From Paracoccus nototheniae (GTDB taxonomy: Bacteria; Pseudomonadota; Alphaproteobacteria; Rhodobacterales; Rhodobacteraceae), in the NCBI RefSeq assembly GCF_004335005.1, contig NZ_RQRT01000001.1, positions 62,001 to 126,000 on the forward strand: a stretch of DNA of 64,000 nt. Direction: 5' to 3'. This document shows, in pieces, positions 24,466 to 33,255 of the stretch; position 1 is the first letter of the stretch, and the number at the start of each line of letters is the position of its first letter. Below the pieces are notes generated by a model that made no database searches, was not told the DNA's origin, and saw only the letters and a list, made by a program, of their open reading frames with translations. The position numbers and the translations under genes were made by a program.

Positions 24466-25602
24466 ATGTCGCGGCAATCAGTGGATCTCTCGGGAATTTC
24501 GAAAAGTTTCGCGCAGACCAGCGTGTTGCAGACGATCGACCTGACCGTGCGCGAGGGCGAGTTTCTGTCGCTGGTCGGCATGTCAGGCTGCGGGAAATCG
24601 ACGCTGCTGCGCATCATCGCCGGGCTGGAGACGCCCGACAGCGGCACCGTCCGGATCGGCGGGACGGATGTGACGGCGCGCGACCCGTCCGACCGCAATC
24701 TGGCGATGGTGTTTCAATCCTATGCCCTTTATCCGCATATGACGGTGCGCCAGAACATCGCCACGCCGCTGCGGATGCGGCAGCTGACCTTGACGCAGCG
24801 CCTGCCGCTGCTGGGCCGCGTGCTGGCCCCGCGCGCGGTGCTGACCCGGATCAATGCCGAGGTCGCGCAGGCTGCCGAGACGTTGCAGATCGCCCATCTT
24901 CTGGACCGCAAGCCAGGCCAGCTGTCGGGCGGCCAGCGCCAGCGGGTCGCGCTGGCCCGTGCGCTGGTGCGTCAGCCTGCGGCCTTTCTGATGGACGAGC
25001 CGCTGTCCAATCTGGACGCCAAGCTGCGCGCCCATATGCGCGACGAACTGGCCGCCCTGCACCGCCGCCTTGGTGCGACGTTCATCTATGTCACCCATGA
25101 TCAGGTCGAAGCGATGACCATGTCCGACCGGATCGCCCTGATGATCGACGGGCGGATCGAACAGCTGGGCACGCCGGACGATCTGTACCGCACGCCTGCG
25201 ACGCTGGCGGTGGCGCGGTTCATCGGATCGCCCACCATCAACCTGCTAGCCGCCGAGGTCGCCGCATCGGGCCGCGTCACGGTCTGCGGGAGAGCGACCG
25301 GTCTGCTGGCCGACCGGGGCCCCGCGACGCTTGGCATCCGGGCCGAGGATCTGCGCCTGGCCCCCGACGGCATCCCCGCCCGGCTTCTGCGCGCCGAGAC
25401 GCATGGCGCGGACCGATATCTGACCTGCCGCCTGATGACGGACGAGGGGCAGACCGTGGTGCTGCGCCAGAACGCCTCGGACGCGCAGACGATATCGCCC
25501 GAAGATGCCCTGCACCTGCGCTTTGCCCCGGACCGGGCGCATCTCTTCGGGGCCGAGGGACAGCGCATGGCCTTGCGCCTGGCCGGAAAGGTCGCGGCAT
25601 GA
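24466..25602 (+). CDS. Ugp/Mal-type ABC transporter ATP-binding protein
   Basis: 378 aa. Start ATG 24466 follows AAAAAGGAG. Walker A 'SLVGMSGCGKSTLLRIIAGLETPDSG', Q-loop 'AMVFQSYALYPHMTVRQNI', signature 'LSGGQRQRVALARALVRQP', Walker B 'FLMDEPLSNLDAKLRAHMRDEL' and H-loop 'IYVTHDQVEAMTMSDRIALM'. A C-terminal TOBE/MalK-like domain starts near residue 240. A ~30-residue insertion ('RMRQLTLTQRLPLLGRVLAPRAVLTRIN') sits between Q-loop and signature. It energises the two permeases encoded next. UgpC is the closest functional guess because a phosphodiesterase gene ends the operon. Confidence 0.9.
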   Translation: MSRQSVDLSGISKSFAQTSVLQTIDLTVREGEFLSLVGMSGCGKSTLLRIIAGLETPDSGTVRIGGTDVTARDPSDRNLAMVFQSYALYPHMTVRQNIATPLRMRQLTLTQRLPLLGRVLAPRAVLTRINAEVAQAAETLQIAHLLDRKPGQLSGGQRQRVALARALVRQPAAFLMDEPLSNLDAKLRAHMRDELAALHRRLGATFIYVTHDQVEAMTMSDRIALMIDGRIEQLGTPDDLYRTPATLAVARFIGSPTINLLAAEVAASGRVTVCGRATGLLADRGPATLGIRAEDLRLAPDGIPARLLRAETHGADRYLTCRLMTDEGQTVVLRQNASDAQTISPEDALHLRFAPDRAHLFGAEGQRMALRLAGKVAA

Positions 25603-26489
25603 CCGCCATCGACATCGCCGCCCCCCGTGCGCGCATCGTGGCGCCGGGGCTGCTGTTCGCGCTGCCCGCCATCCTGCTGTTGATGGCGATCTATATCCTG
25701 CCGATCCTTGTTCTTGCGGGGTTTTCCATCACCGATTACCGGCTTGGTGCGCTGGACTGGGGCTTTGTGGGGCTGGCGAATTTCGCCGCGGCCTTTGACG
25801 ACCCTGTGTTCATGCGCGCCCTGACCAACACCGCGATCTATGCCGCCATCGTCATTCCGGCGGGGGTGTTTCTGGGGCTTGGCGTCGCTTTGCTGGTGCA
25901 TGGCCGCAAGGCGTCGCGCGGTCTGTGGGAGACGGCGTATTTCCTGCCCGTGACCGCCACGCTGGTGGCGATGGCGACGGTCTGGCAGTTCCTGCTGCAC
26001 CCCTCGCTTGGTCCGGTGAATGCCGCGATCACATGGTTCGGGTTCCAGCCGGTGTCCTTTCTGGGCAATCCCGCGCTGCTGATCCCGACCATGGCGCTGA
26101 TCGGTGTCTGGCAGGTGCTGGGGTTCAACATGGTGCTGTTTCTGGCGGGCCTGACCGCCATCCCCAGGGATCTGCACGAGGCCGCGCGGCTGGACGGTGC
26201 CCGCAACCCCATCGACCGGTTTCTGACGGTGACCTGGCCGATGCTGGGGCCGACGACGATGTTCGTGGTCGTCACCACCTCGATCTCGGCATTCAAGGTG
26301 TTCGAGACGGTGGCGGTGCTGACCAAGGGCCGCTCGGGGTCGGAAACCCTGCTTTATGCCCTGTATCTGGAGGGGTTCGAATATTCCAACACCGGCTATG
26401 CGGCGGCGCTGACGCTGATCTTTCTGGCGATCGTGCTGATCCTGTCCATCGGGCAGACGCTGCGCATGGAACGCAAGGTGCATTACTGA
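25599..26489 (+). CDS. ABC sugar/glycerol-phosphate-type permease (UgpA-like)
   Basis: 296 aa integral membrane protein with six hydrophobic segments. The EAA loop is 'IPRDLHEAARLDGARNPIDRFLTVTWPMLGPTTMFVVVTT', typical of the MalF/UgpA group. It overlaps the ATPase gene by 4 bp and the next permease by 1 bp (TGATG), so the three are translationally coupled. Confidence 0.9.
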   Translation: MTAIDIAAPRARIVAPGLLFALPAILLLMAIYILPILVLAGFSITDYRLGALDWGFVGLANFAAAFDDPVFMRALTNTAIYAAIVIPAGVFLGLGVALLVHGRKASRGLWETAYFLPVTATLVAMATVWQFLLHPSLGPVNAAITWFGFQPVSFLGNPALLIPTMALIGVWQVLGFNMVLFLAGLTAIPRDLHEAARLDGARNPIDRFLTVTWPMLGPTTMFVVVTTSISAFKVFETVAVLTKGRSGSETLLYALYLEGFEYSNTGYAAALTLIFLAIVLILSIGQTLRMERKVHY

Positions 26490-27301
26490 TGGTCCGGTTC
26501 ATCCCTCATCTTGTGCTGGCGCTTGGCGCCTGCGTGATGCTGCTGCCGTTCTACTGGATGGTGCTGACCTCGATCCGGGCCCCGGCCGAGATCTTCGACA
26601 TCTCGCTGTGGCCCATTCCCGACAACTTCAGCGGCGGGGCGAATTACGCGCAGGCGGCGGGGACGGTGCCGATGGCGCGGTTCATGCTGAATGGCGTCAT
26701 CGTCTGTTCGGGCATCCTGATCGTGCAGGTGCTGACGGCGGTGCCTGCCGCCTATGCGCTGGCCAAGCTGCGCTTTCCGGGCCGCGATCTGCTGATGGCG
26801 CTGGTCATCGCGGCTTTGTGCGTGCCGATGCAGGCGCTGGCCCTGCCGCTGTTCGTGGGGCTGGCCAAGGCCAACCTGCTGAACACCTATTTCGCGCAGA
26901 TGGCGCCGTTCTTTCTGTCGGTCTTTGCCATCTTCCTGTTCCGTCAGTCCTTCCGGTCCTATCCCGACGAGATCATCGAGGCCGCTCGCATGGACGGTTT
27001 CACCGAGATGGAGATCTGCTGGCGGCTGGTGCTGCGCGGATCGCTGCCGTCGCTTGCGGCCTTTGCCGTCTTCTCGGTCGTGGCGCATTGGAACGACCTT
27101 TACTGGCCCATGATCGTGGTGTCCGACACCGCGCTGGCCCCGCCGCCCCTTGGAATGCTGTTCTTCTCGGATGTCGAGACGGGCGCGAATTACGGCGCAC
27201 TGATGGCCGGGGCCGCCATGATCACGGCCCCGATGATCGTCTGCTTTCTGCTGGCCCGGCGAAACTTCATCGCGGGCATCACCATGACCGGGGTCAAGTA
27301 A
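26489..27301 (+). CDS. ABC sugar/glycerol-phosphate-type permease (UgpE-like)
   Basis: 270 aa, six hydrophobic segments, MalG/UgpE group. Opens 'VLALGACVMLLPFYWMVLTSIRAPAEIF' and has the EAA loop 'YPDEIIEAARMDGFTEMEICWRLVLRGSLPSLAAFAVFSVVAHWNDLYWPMIV'. Partner of the upstream permease. Start codon chosen at the TGATG junction. Confidence 0.9.
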   Translation: MVRFIPHLVLALGACVMLLPFYWMVLTSIRAPAEIFDISLWPIPDNFSGGANYAQAAGTVPMARFMLNGVIVCSGILIVQVLTAVPAAYALAKLRFPGRDLLMALVIAALCVPMQALALPLFVGLAKANLLNTYFAQMAPFFLSVFAIFLFRQSFRSYPDEIIEAARMDGFTEMEICWRLVLRGSLPSLAAFAVFSVVAHWNDLYWPMIVVSDTALAPPPLGMLFFSDVETGANYGALMAGAAMITAPMIVCFLLARRNFIAGITMTGVK

Positions 27302-27324
27302 GACCCCCTATCCCGGAGACTGAC

Positions 27325-28608
27325 ATGACCCTGACCCGACGCCTTGCCATCGGCACGCTGGCTTTCGGCCTGACCCTGCCCGGTCTTGCGATGGCCGAAC
27401 AGGTCACGCTGGAGGTGCTGTACAACCTGCCCGGCTTTACCAAATTCCATCAGCCGCTGGCCGATGAATTCATGAAGGCCAACCCCGATGTGACGATCAA
27501 CTTTCTGGCGCCCGCCGCAGGCTACAACGAGGGCCAGCAGCAGGTGCTGCGCGCCGCCGTGACGAACAACCTGCCCGATGTCTATTTCTCGGGCTATAAC
27601 CTGACGGCAGAGCTGGTGAACACGCTGGCTCCGCGCGGCCAGATCACCGATCTGGCGCCCTTCATCGAGGCCGAGGGCGGGCAGGCGTTTCTGGACGAGA
27701 ATTTCTCGCCCAACATGGCGGCGCTTGGGGTGATCGACGGCGTGCAATACGGGCTGCCGGTCAATGCCTCGTCGCCGATCATGTATGTGAATGCGGATCT
27801 GGTGCGCGCCGCGGGCGGCGATCCGATGAACATGCCCACCACCTTTCCCGACCTGATCGCGCTGGCCACGACGATCCATCAGGCCGATCCGCGCGTCGCG
27901 GGCATGTCCTATGACATCGCGGGCTGGCCCGATGACTGGCTGTGGCAGGCGATGGTCTATCAGCAGGGCGGCGATCTTGTGGACCCCGCGACCGGTCAGG
28001 TGGCTTTCGACAATGAAATCGGTCTGAACGCATTGACCATGATCCGCCAGATGGCGGCCGAGGCCGGCGCCCCCACCTTTGACTGGGATCAGGCCCGCCA
28101 GCAATTCGGCGCGGGCATGACCGGGGTTCTGTTTTCCACCCCCGCCCATGTCCAGACGATCGAGGGGCTGGTCGGCGACCGGTTCGAACTGGTGACCACG
28201 ACCTTTCCGTTGGACAACCCCGCCGAGGGCGGCGTGCCCACGGGGGGCAATTCGGCGGTGATGCTGACGCAGGATGCGGCCAAGCAGCAGGCGGCGTGGG
28301 ATTACATCAAATGGGTGACCGGCCCCGAGGCGCAGAACATCATCGTGCGCATCACCGGCTATCTGCCCACCAACCTGCGCGCCACGGGCGAGGATTATCT
28401 GGCGCCCTATTACGCCGAGCATCCGAATGTCGCGACGGCAGCGAAGCAGGCCGAACGGTCCCTGCCTTGGGCCGGCTATCCGGGCGGCGATTCCGTGCGC
28501 ATCTGGCGCACGCAGCGCGACATCATCGGCACGGTGATGCGTGGCGACGTCGCACCCGGGGACGGGCTGGCCCAGCTGGTCGAACAGACCAACGCCTTGA
28601 TGCAGTAA
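27325..28608 (+). CDS. ABC transporter substrate-binding protein (UgpB-like)
   Basis: 427 aa, family-1 extracellular binding protein with signal peptide 'RRLAIGTLAFGLTLPGLAMA'. 'VTLEVLYNLPGFTKFHQPLADEFMKANPDVTINFLAPAAGYNEGQQQVLRA' and 'GLPVNASSPIMYVNADLVRAAGG' are typical of the UgpB/MalE group; 'PTGGNSAVMLTQDAAKQQAAWDYIKWVTGPEAQ' is the characteristic C-lobe block. Its place in an operon with a GpdQ-like phosphodiesterase suggests glycerophosphodiesters or similar organophosphates as ligand. A hairpin follows the stop. Confidence 0.88.
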   Translation: MTLTRRLAIGTLAFGLTLPGLAMAEQVTLEVLYNLPGFTKFHQPLADEFMKANPDVTINFLAPAAGYNEGQQQVLRAAVTNNLPDVYFSGYNLTAELVNTLAPRGQITDLAPFIEAEGGQAFLDENFSPNMAALGVIDGVQYGLPVNASSPIMYVNADLVRAAGGDPMNMPTTFPDLIALATTIHQADPRVAGMSYDIAGWPDDWLWQAMVYQQGGDLVDPATGQVAFDNEIGLNALTMIRQMAAEAGAPTFDWDQARQQFGAGMTGVLFSTPAHVQTIEGLVGDRFELVTTTFPLDNPAEGGVPTGGNSAVMLTQDAAKQQAAWDYIKWVTGPEAQNIIVRITGYLPTNLRATGEDYLAPYYAEHPNVATAAKQAERSLPWAGYPGGDSVRIWRTQRDIIGTVMRGDVAPGDGLAQLVEQTNALMQ

Positions 28609-28629
28609 ACCCCGCCACGGCGGACCGGA

Positions 28630-28656
28630 ATGCGGGGGCCCTCATGGTCCCCGCAT
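28630..28656 (+). terminator. Hairpin between binding-protein and phosphodiesterase genes
   Basis: ATGCGGGGGCC and GGTCCCCGCAT form an 11-bp stem (one G-T pair) around CTCAT. No T-tract follows, so it looks like a 3'-end stabiliser or processing site for the binding-protein mRNA more than a full terminator. Confidence 0.6.
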
Positions 28657-28675
28657 ATCGTTTCAGGAGACCGCA

Positions 28676-29476
28676 ATGAAGATCATCCAGCTGACCGACA
28701 CCCATCTGATGCCACCCGGCATGTCCGCCAATGGCGTCGACCCCGAGGTCCGGCTGCGCGCCGCTGTCGCCGACATCCATGCCCGCCATGCCGATGCCGA
28801 CCTGTTGGTGATCACCGGCGATCTGTGCAACCACGGCGACGCCTCGGCCTATGCGCTGCTGCGCGACATCCTTGCCCCGCTGCCCTTTCCGGTGCGGCTG
28901 CTGCTGGGCAATCATGACAGCCGCCCGGAATTCATCGCCGCCTTTCCCGACCATCCGCGTGACCGTGACGGCCATATCCAGTCCGTCATCGACAGCGATC
29001 ATGGGCGGCTTATGTTTCTGGACACGCATGGGGCCGGGGTGATCGGCGGCGTCTATGACGCCCCCCGGCTGGCATGGCTGGATGCGGCGCTGTCAGACGC
29101 GGGCGATCTGCCGGTGACGGTGTTCGTGCACCATCCGCCGATCCGCGACGGCATCCGCCATTTCCGCGACATCAGCCTGCATGATGACGGGGCGCTGCTG
29201 GCCCGGCTGGCGGCGCATCCCGCAGGCGTGCGCCATATCGTCTTTGGCCATATCCACATTCCGATGGTGGGCACCAGCCCCGAGGGCATCGCCTATAGCT
29301 CGGGGCAGTCCTGCACGCATCGCTTCATCACCGATCTGGACCTGCCCGATCCGTGGTGGACCGACGGCAATCCCGTCTATCGGATCCTGCTGATCGATGA
29401 TCAGGGCTTTCGCGCCTATACCGCCGAGGTCGGCCAGCACCCGACCGAGCGCGCGCCCATCTGCGAAGGGCCTTGA
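28676..29476 (+). CDS. GpdQ-like calcineurin-fold phosphodiesterase
   Basis: 266 aa cytoplasmic binuclear metallophosphoesterase. Metal motifs in order: 'QLTDTHLMP' (DxH), 'LLVITGDLCNHG' (GD), 'LLLGNHDSRPEF' (GNHD), 'FVHHPPI' and 'VFGHIHIPMVG' (GHxH). The overall pattern resembles the cyclic-nucleotide/glycerophosphodiesterase group including GpdQ of Enterobacter. It should split phosphodiesters brought in by the preceding ABC importer, releasing a phosphomonoester. It might also open cyclic phosphates from the C-P lyase route, since no phnP gene is present. AGGAG precedes the ATG by 5-6 nt. Confidence 0.87.
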   Translation: MKIIQLTDTHLMPPGMSANGVDPEVRLRAAVADIHARHADADLLVITGDLCNHGDASAYALLRDILAPLPFPVRLLLGNHDSRPEFIAAFPDHPRDRDGHIQSVIDSDHGRLMFLDTHGAGVIGGVYDAPRLAWLDAALSDAGDLPVTVFVHHPPIRDGIRHFRDISLHDDGALLARLAAHPAGVRHIVFGHIHIPMVGTSPEGIAYSSGQSCTHRFITDLDLPDPWWTDGNPVYRILLIDDQGFRAYTAEVGQHPTERAPICEGP

Positions 29477-29481
29477 CCCGC

Positions 29482-29514
29482 CGCCCCCAAGGTCTGGCCG
29501 ACTGACCGGGGGCG
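29482..29514 (+). terminator. Hairpin after the phosphodiesterase gene
   Basis: CGCCCCC pairs with GGGGGCG, and inside it GGTC pairs with GACC around a 9-nt loop, with an AA bulge. It begins 6 nt after the stop codon. No T-tract follows. Confidence 0.5.
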
Positions 29515-29631
29515 AGGGCGGCGTTTGCCTTGATATCAGGCTTGCGCGGACCGAAATGCGCGACGGCGATGCCTTTGGCTTGACAGGCGCCCCGACATCG
29601 CGCTGTCTGAGGATGACATAACCGGCAATCA

Positions 29632-29688
29632 CGCCCCGCGATCCCCTTTTTGCGCCATCCTTGGCCTGGGGATCAGCGGGGCGTTTTT
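29632..29688 (+). terminator. Intrinsic terminator in the leader of the amiC-amiR-like operon
   Basis: CGCCCCGCGATCCCC at 29632 pairs with GGGGATCAGCGGGGCG ending 29683 (one bulged base), followed directly by TTTTT. Only 16 nt separate the T-tract from the TTG start of the AmiC-like gene, so a transcript for that gene must read through it. Since the second gene encodes an ANTAR (RNA-binding antiterminator) protein, this is a likely antitermination target. Confidence 0.75.
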
Positions 29689-29704
29689 CGTTAAGGGCAT
29701 CCGA

Positions 29705-30829
29705 TTGAAGCGCAGCATCGACCTTGGCATCCTGTTCTCCCGTTCGGGGACGTACAGCCTGATGGGCGGGGCCAGCCGTCTTGGCGCCCTGAAGGCCATT
29801 GCGCAGGTCAATCGCGACGACCGCTTCGACATCGCCTTCCGGGCGGTGGAACGCGATCCTCAGGGCAATGTGGATGCCTATGCCCCCTTGTGCGAGCAGA
29901 TCCTGCAGGGCAGCGGTGCGCGCCACGTCATCGGCTGCACGACATCATGGAGCCGCAAAGAGGTCATCCCCTCGTTGGAACGGCGCGACGGGGCGCTGTG
30001 GTATCCGGTCCCCTATGAAGGGTTCGAGACGTCCGACCGCGTCGTCTATACCCATGCCTGCCCCAACCAGCATCTGTTGCCGCTGCTGGATCATGCCTTC
30101 GCGCAATATGGCACCGGCAGCTATCTGACCGGATCGAACTATATCTGGGGCTGGGAAATGAACCGCCTTGCGCGCGAGGCCGCGCGCCGTGCCGGGGGCG
30201 AGGTGCTGGGCGAACGCTATCTGCCGCTCGGCTCGGTCGAGGTCGCCCGGATCGTGGACGAGATCGCCGCATTGCGCCCCGATTTCGTGCTGAACCAGCT
30301 GATCGGCGCCTCGCAATACGCGTTTCTGGCGGCGATGGCCGATCTGCGCGTTCGCGATCCGTATTTCGGCGCGGGCCATTGCCCAATCCTGTCCTGCAAC
30401 CTGACGGAATCCGAACTGCCCCAGATCGGCCCCGCATCCGAGGGGCTGATCGCCGCCGGGCCGTGGTTCCGGGGCAGTGACCGCCTGCCGCAGGGCGGCA
30501 CGATCCTTGGGCCGCAGTGCGGTGACGGGGCGCAGGATTTCGGTTCGTCCTTCGAGGCCGTGGCCCATGCCTCGGTCATGATGCTGGCCCGGCTGCTGTC
30601 GCATCGCCCCGGGGCCGAGGATCTGCCCCTGTCGCAGCTGCTGGCGCTTCCCGTTGCGGCGCAGCTGGGGATCAGCGCGCGCACCCATCACACCCGCCTG
30701 CCGGTGGTCATCGCGCAGGTCCGCGACGGCGCCTTTGTCGCGCTGAAGACCATCGCCCCGATCGAGGGCGATCCCTATCTGACCTTCGCGGGCAAGACCC
30801 AGGCCCCGGCTTTGCGGGTGGTGACATGA
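29705..30829 (+). CDS. AmiC-like amide/urea-type sensor protein without signal peptide
   Basis: 374 aa, type I periplasmic-binding fold of the AmiC/FmdD/UrtA group, starting with TTG at 29705 after AAGGG. It begins 'KRSIDLGILFSRSGTYSLMGGASRLGALKAIAQVN' with no signal peptide, so it is cytoplasmic like Pseudomonas AmiC. Family blocks: 'GARHVIGCTTSWSRKEVIPSLERRDGALWYPVPYEGFE', 'YLTGSNYIWGWEMNRLAREAARRAGGEVLGERYLPLGSVEVARIVDEI'. Expected role: holds the ANTAR partner inactive until an amide ligand binds. The next gene overlaps by 4 bp (ATGA). Confidence 0.88.
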   Translation: MKRSIDLGILFSRSGTYSLMGGASRLGALKAIAQVNRDDRFDIAFRAVERDPQGNVDAYAPLCEQILQGSGARHVIGCTTSWSRKEVIPSLERRDGALWYPVPYEGFETSDRVVYTHACPNQHLLPLLDHAFAQYGTGSYLTGSNYIWGWEMNRLAREAARRAGGEVLGERYLPLGSVEVARIVDEIAALRPDFVLNQLIGASQYAFLAAMADLRVRDPYFGAGHCPILSCNLTESELPQIGPASEGLIAAGPWFRGSDRLPQGGTILGPQCGDGAQDFGSSFEAVAHASVMMLARLLSHRPGAEDLPLSQLLALPVAAQLGISARTHHTRLPVVIAQVRDGAFVALKTIAPIEGDPYLTFAGKTQAPALRVVT

Positions 30830-31419
30830 CGCGCCGTTTGCAGATCCCCGATCTGGGTGGGGCGCGGGCGGCGATCCTGCATCGCCCGCATCCGACCGTC
30901 GCAGCCCTGACCCGCCAGCTCGAGGCGATCGGTCTGCGGGTCGAGGCGCATTGGCCCGAACTGCCCGCATCGGCGCGCGGCGCCGATTACCTGTTTCTGG
31001 ATGTCGATACCGCGCATGAGGATCAGTTTCCGTGGACACCCGGCCAGTCGCCCATGCCCACCATCGCACTGGTCGGGTCCGAGGCGCCGGGCCGGATCGA
31101 ATGGCTGATGAATTTCGGCGCCGATGCGCAGATCCTGAAACCCGTGGGCACCAGCGGCGTCTATTCCGCGCTGCTGATCGCGCGGGCGACCTTTGATGCG
31201 CGCGCCGAGATGGCCGACCGCATCGACAGCCTGCGCCGCAGGCTGGGCCAGCGCCAGACCGTGGTGCGCGCGGTCGCCCTGCTGGCCGCGCGGGGCCGGT
31301 CCGAGGATGCCGCCTATGACCAGCTGCGCGCGATGGCGATGGCCTGGCGCATCAGTTTTGAGGATGCGGCGGAACGCATCGTGGCGGATGCCCCAACGCG
31401 CGAGGCCGATCATGGCTGA
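30826..31419 (+). CDS. AmiR-like ANTAR-domain antitermination regulator
   Basis: 197 aa. The N-terminal ~120 residues are a pseudo-receiver domain ('AAILHRPHPTVAALTRQLEAIGLRVEAHWPEL', 'GADYLFLDVDTAHEDQ') of the AmiR kind. A coiled-coil stretch ('RAEMADRIDSLRRRLGQRQTVVRAVALLAARG') leads to an ANTAR three-helix domain ('RSEDAAYDQLRAMAMAWRISFEDAAERIVADA'). ANTAR proteins bind paired RNA hairpins and prevent terminator formation. It overlaps the AmiC-like gene and the following permease gene (8 bp), so sensor, regulator and transporter share one transcript. Confidence 0.88.
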   Translation: MTRRLQIPDLGGARAAILHRPHPTVAALTRQLEAIGLRVEAHWPELPASARGADYLFLDVDTAHEDQFPWTPGQSPMPTIALVGSEAPGRIEWLMNFGADAQILKPVGTSGVYSALLIARATFDARAEMADRIDSLRRRLGQRQTVVRAVALLAARGRSEDAAYDQLRAMAMAWRISFEDAAERIVADAPTREADHG

Positions 31420-32305
31420 CACTTCCCCCATTCCCCTGCATGCGCCCGCCGCCCCGGCGGGGGTGCTGCGCCGGCTGATGCGGCGCAAGCTGGCGCTGTT
31501 CGGGCTGGCGATCATCGTAGCCGTTGTCGGGGGCGCCATTCTGGCCCCATGGATCGTCCGATATGGCCCGAACGAACAGCTGTTCGACGGGCTGACGCTG
31601 CAAGGCGCGCCGATGCCGCCGGGCGGGGATTTTCTGTTGGGCACCGATCTGCTGGGCCGCGATCTGTTCGCCCGGATGCTGTACGGGGCGCGCACCTCGC
31701 TGATCATCGGGGTGGTGGCCAATGGCGCGGCGCTGATCATCGGCACACTGGTCGGGCTGACGGCGGGCTTTCTGCGCGGATGGGTGGGCGCGGTGCTGAT
31801 GCGGTTCACCGATCTGATGATGGCCTTTCCGGCGCTGTTGCTGGCGATCTGTCTGGCGGCGATCTTTCAGCCCTCGCTGTGGATCGTGGCGATGGTCATC
31901 GCGCTGGTGAACTGGGTGCAGACCGCCCGCGTTGTCTATACCGAAACGACCAGCCTGGCGGAACGCGAATTCATCGCCGCCGAGCGCACGCTTGGCGCAT
32001 CCGGGTCGCGCATCCTGTTCCGTCACATCCTGCCGCATCTGGTGCCGACGCTGATCGTGTGGGGCACGCTTGGGATTTCTGTCACCGTGCTGCTGGAGGC
32101 GACGCTAAGCTTTCTTGGCGTGGGCGTGCAGCCTCCGACCCCCAGCTGGGGCAATATCATCTTTGAAAACCAGACCTATTTTCAGGCGGCCCCGTGGCTG
32201 GTCTTCATCCCCGGCGCGGCGATCCTGTTGCTGGCGCTGGCCTTCAATCTGGTCGGCGACGCACTGCGCGACGTGCTGGACCCGACGCAAAGGGGGCGCG
32301 ACTGA
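31412..32305 (+). CDS. Dipeptide/amide-type ABC permease (DppC-like)
   Basis: 297 aa, BPD_transp_1 permease with an OppC-type N-terminal region ('GVLRRLMRRKLALFGLAIIVAVVGGAILAPWIV'). Typical blocks are 'DFLLGTDLLGRDLFARMLYGARTSLIIGVVA' and the EAA loop 'EREFIAAERTLGASGSRILFRHILPHLVPTLIV'. It ends 'GDALRDVLDPTQRGRD'. Unusually the DppC-like gene precedes the DppB-like gene. TGATG junction with the next permease. Confidence 0.9.
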   Translation: MADTSPIPLHAPAAPAGVLRRLMRRKLALFGLAIIVAVVGGAILAPWIVRYGPNEQLFDGLTLQGAPMPPGGDFLLGTDLLGRDLFARMLYGARTSLIIGVVANGAALIIGTLVGLTAGFLRGWVGAVLMRFTDLMMAFPALLLAICLAAIFQPSLWIVAMVIALVNWVQTARVVYTETTSLAEREFIAAERTLGASGSRILFRHILPHLVPTLIVWGTLGISVTVLLEATLSFLGVGVQPPTPSWGNIIFENQTYFQAAPWLVFIPGAAILLLALAFNLVGDALRDVLDPTQRGRD

Positions 32306-33225
32306 TGGCCGGATATCTGTGCCGCCGCGTCTTTGCCGCGCTGATGATCCTGCTGGGGGTCAGCTTCATCACCTTCGTGCTGCTCTATGTGCTGCCTGCC
32401 GATCCGGTGCGCCAGATCGCGGGCCGGTCGGCTACCGCGCAGACCGTGGAGAACATCCGCCAGCAGCTGGGTCTGGATCAGCCGCTGCTGGTGCAATACG
32501 CGCGCTATCTGGCCGGGCTGGTGCAGGGCGACATGGGCCGCAGCTATCTGCAACGGACCGAGGTGTCGTCGCTGATCACCGCCCGGCTGCCCGCATCGCT
32601 GCTGCTGATGGCGGGCGGGATCGTCTGCGAGTTGCTGATCGGCCTGACGCTTGGCGTGATCGCGGCGATCTTTCGCGGACGCCCGCTGGATCAGGGGCTG
32701 ATGGTGACCAGCTTTGTCGCGGTCTCGGCCCCGCAATTCGTGGTGGGCCTGCTGCTTTTGTATGTCTTTGCGGTCCAGCTGGGCTGGTTTCCCATCGGCG
32801 GATACGGCACGGCGGCGCATCTGGTGCTGCCTGCGGTGACGTTGGGGATCATGGGGTCGGGCTGGTATTCGCGCATGATGCGGTCGTCGATGATCGAGGT
32901 TCTGCGCCAGGATTACATCCGCACCGCGCGGGCCAAGGGCCTGACCCGCAGCCGCATCCTGTTCCGCCATGCCCTGCCCAATGCGATCCTGCCGATCATC
33001 GCCATGATCGGCATCGATATCGGCATCTTCATGGGCGGGCTGGTCGTGGTGGAAAGCGTCTTTGGCTGGCCCGGCATCGGCCAGCTGGCATGGCAGGCAA
33101 TCCAGCGCGTCGACATTCCCGTCATCATGGGGGTCACCATGGTGTCGGCCACCGCCATCGTGCTGGGCAACCTGCTGGCCGACATCGTCACACCCTTCAT
33201 CGATCCGCGCATCAAGATGCGGTGA
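32305..33225 (+). CDS. Dipeptide/amide-type ABC permease (DppB-like)
   Basis: 306 aa, DppB/OppB group: 'RRVFAALMILLGVSFITFVLLYVLPADPVRQIAG' at the N-terminus, 'NIRQQLGLDQPLLVQYARYLAGLVQGDMGRSY', and the EAA loop 'RQDYIRTARAKGLTRSRILFRHALPNAILPIIAMIG'. Six membrane segments. Forms the channel with the DppC-like subunit. Confidence 0.92.
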   Translation: MAGYLCRRVFAALMILLGVSFITFVLLYVLPADPVRQIAGRSATAQTVENIRQQLGLDQPLLVQYARYLAGLVQGDMGRSYLQRTEVSSLITARLPASLLLMAGGIVCELLIGLTLGVIAAIFRGRPLDQGLMVTSFVAVSAPQFVVGLLLLYVFAVQLGWFPIGGYGTAAHLVLPAVTLGIMGSGWYSRMMRSSMIEVLRQDYIRTARAKGLTRSRILFRHALPNAILPIIAMIGIDIGIFMGGLVVVESVFGWPGIGQLAWQAIQRVDIPVIMGVTMVSATAIVLGNLLADIVTPFIDPRIKMR

Positions 33226-33255
33226 CACCGTCCACCTTCAACAGGGATGTTTACC

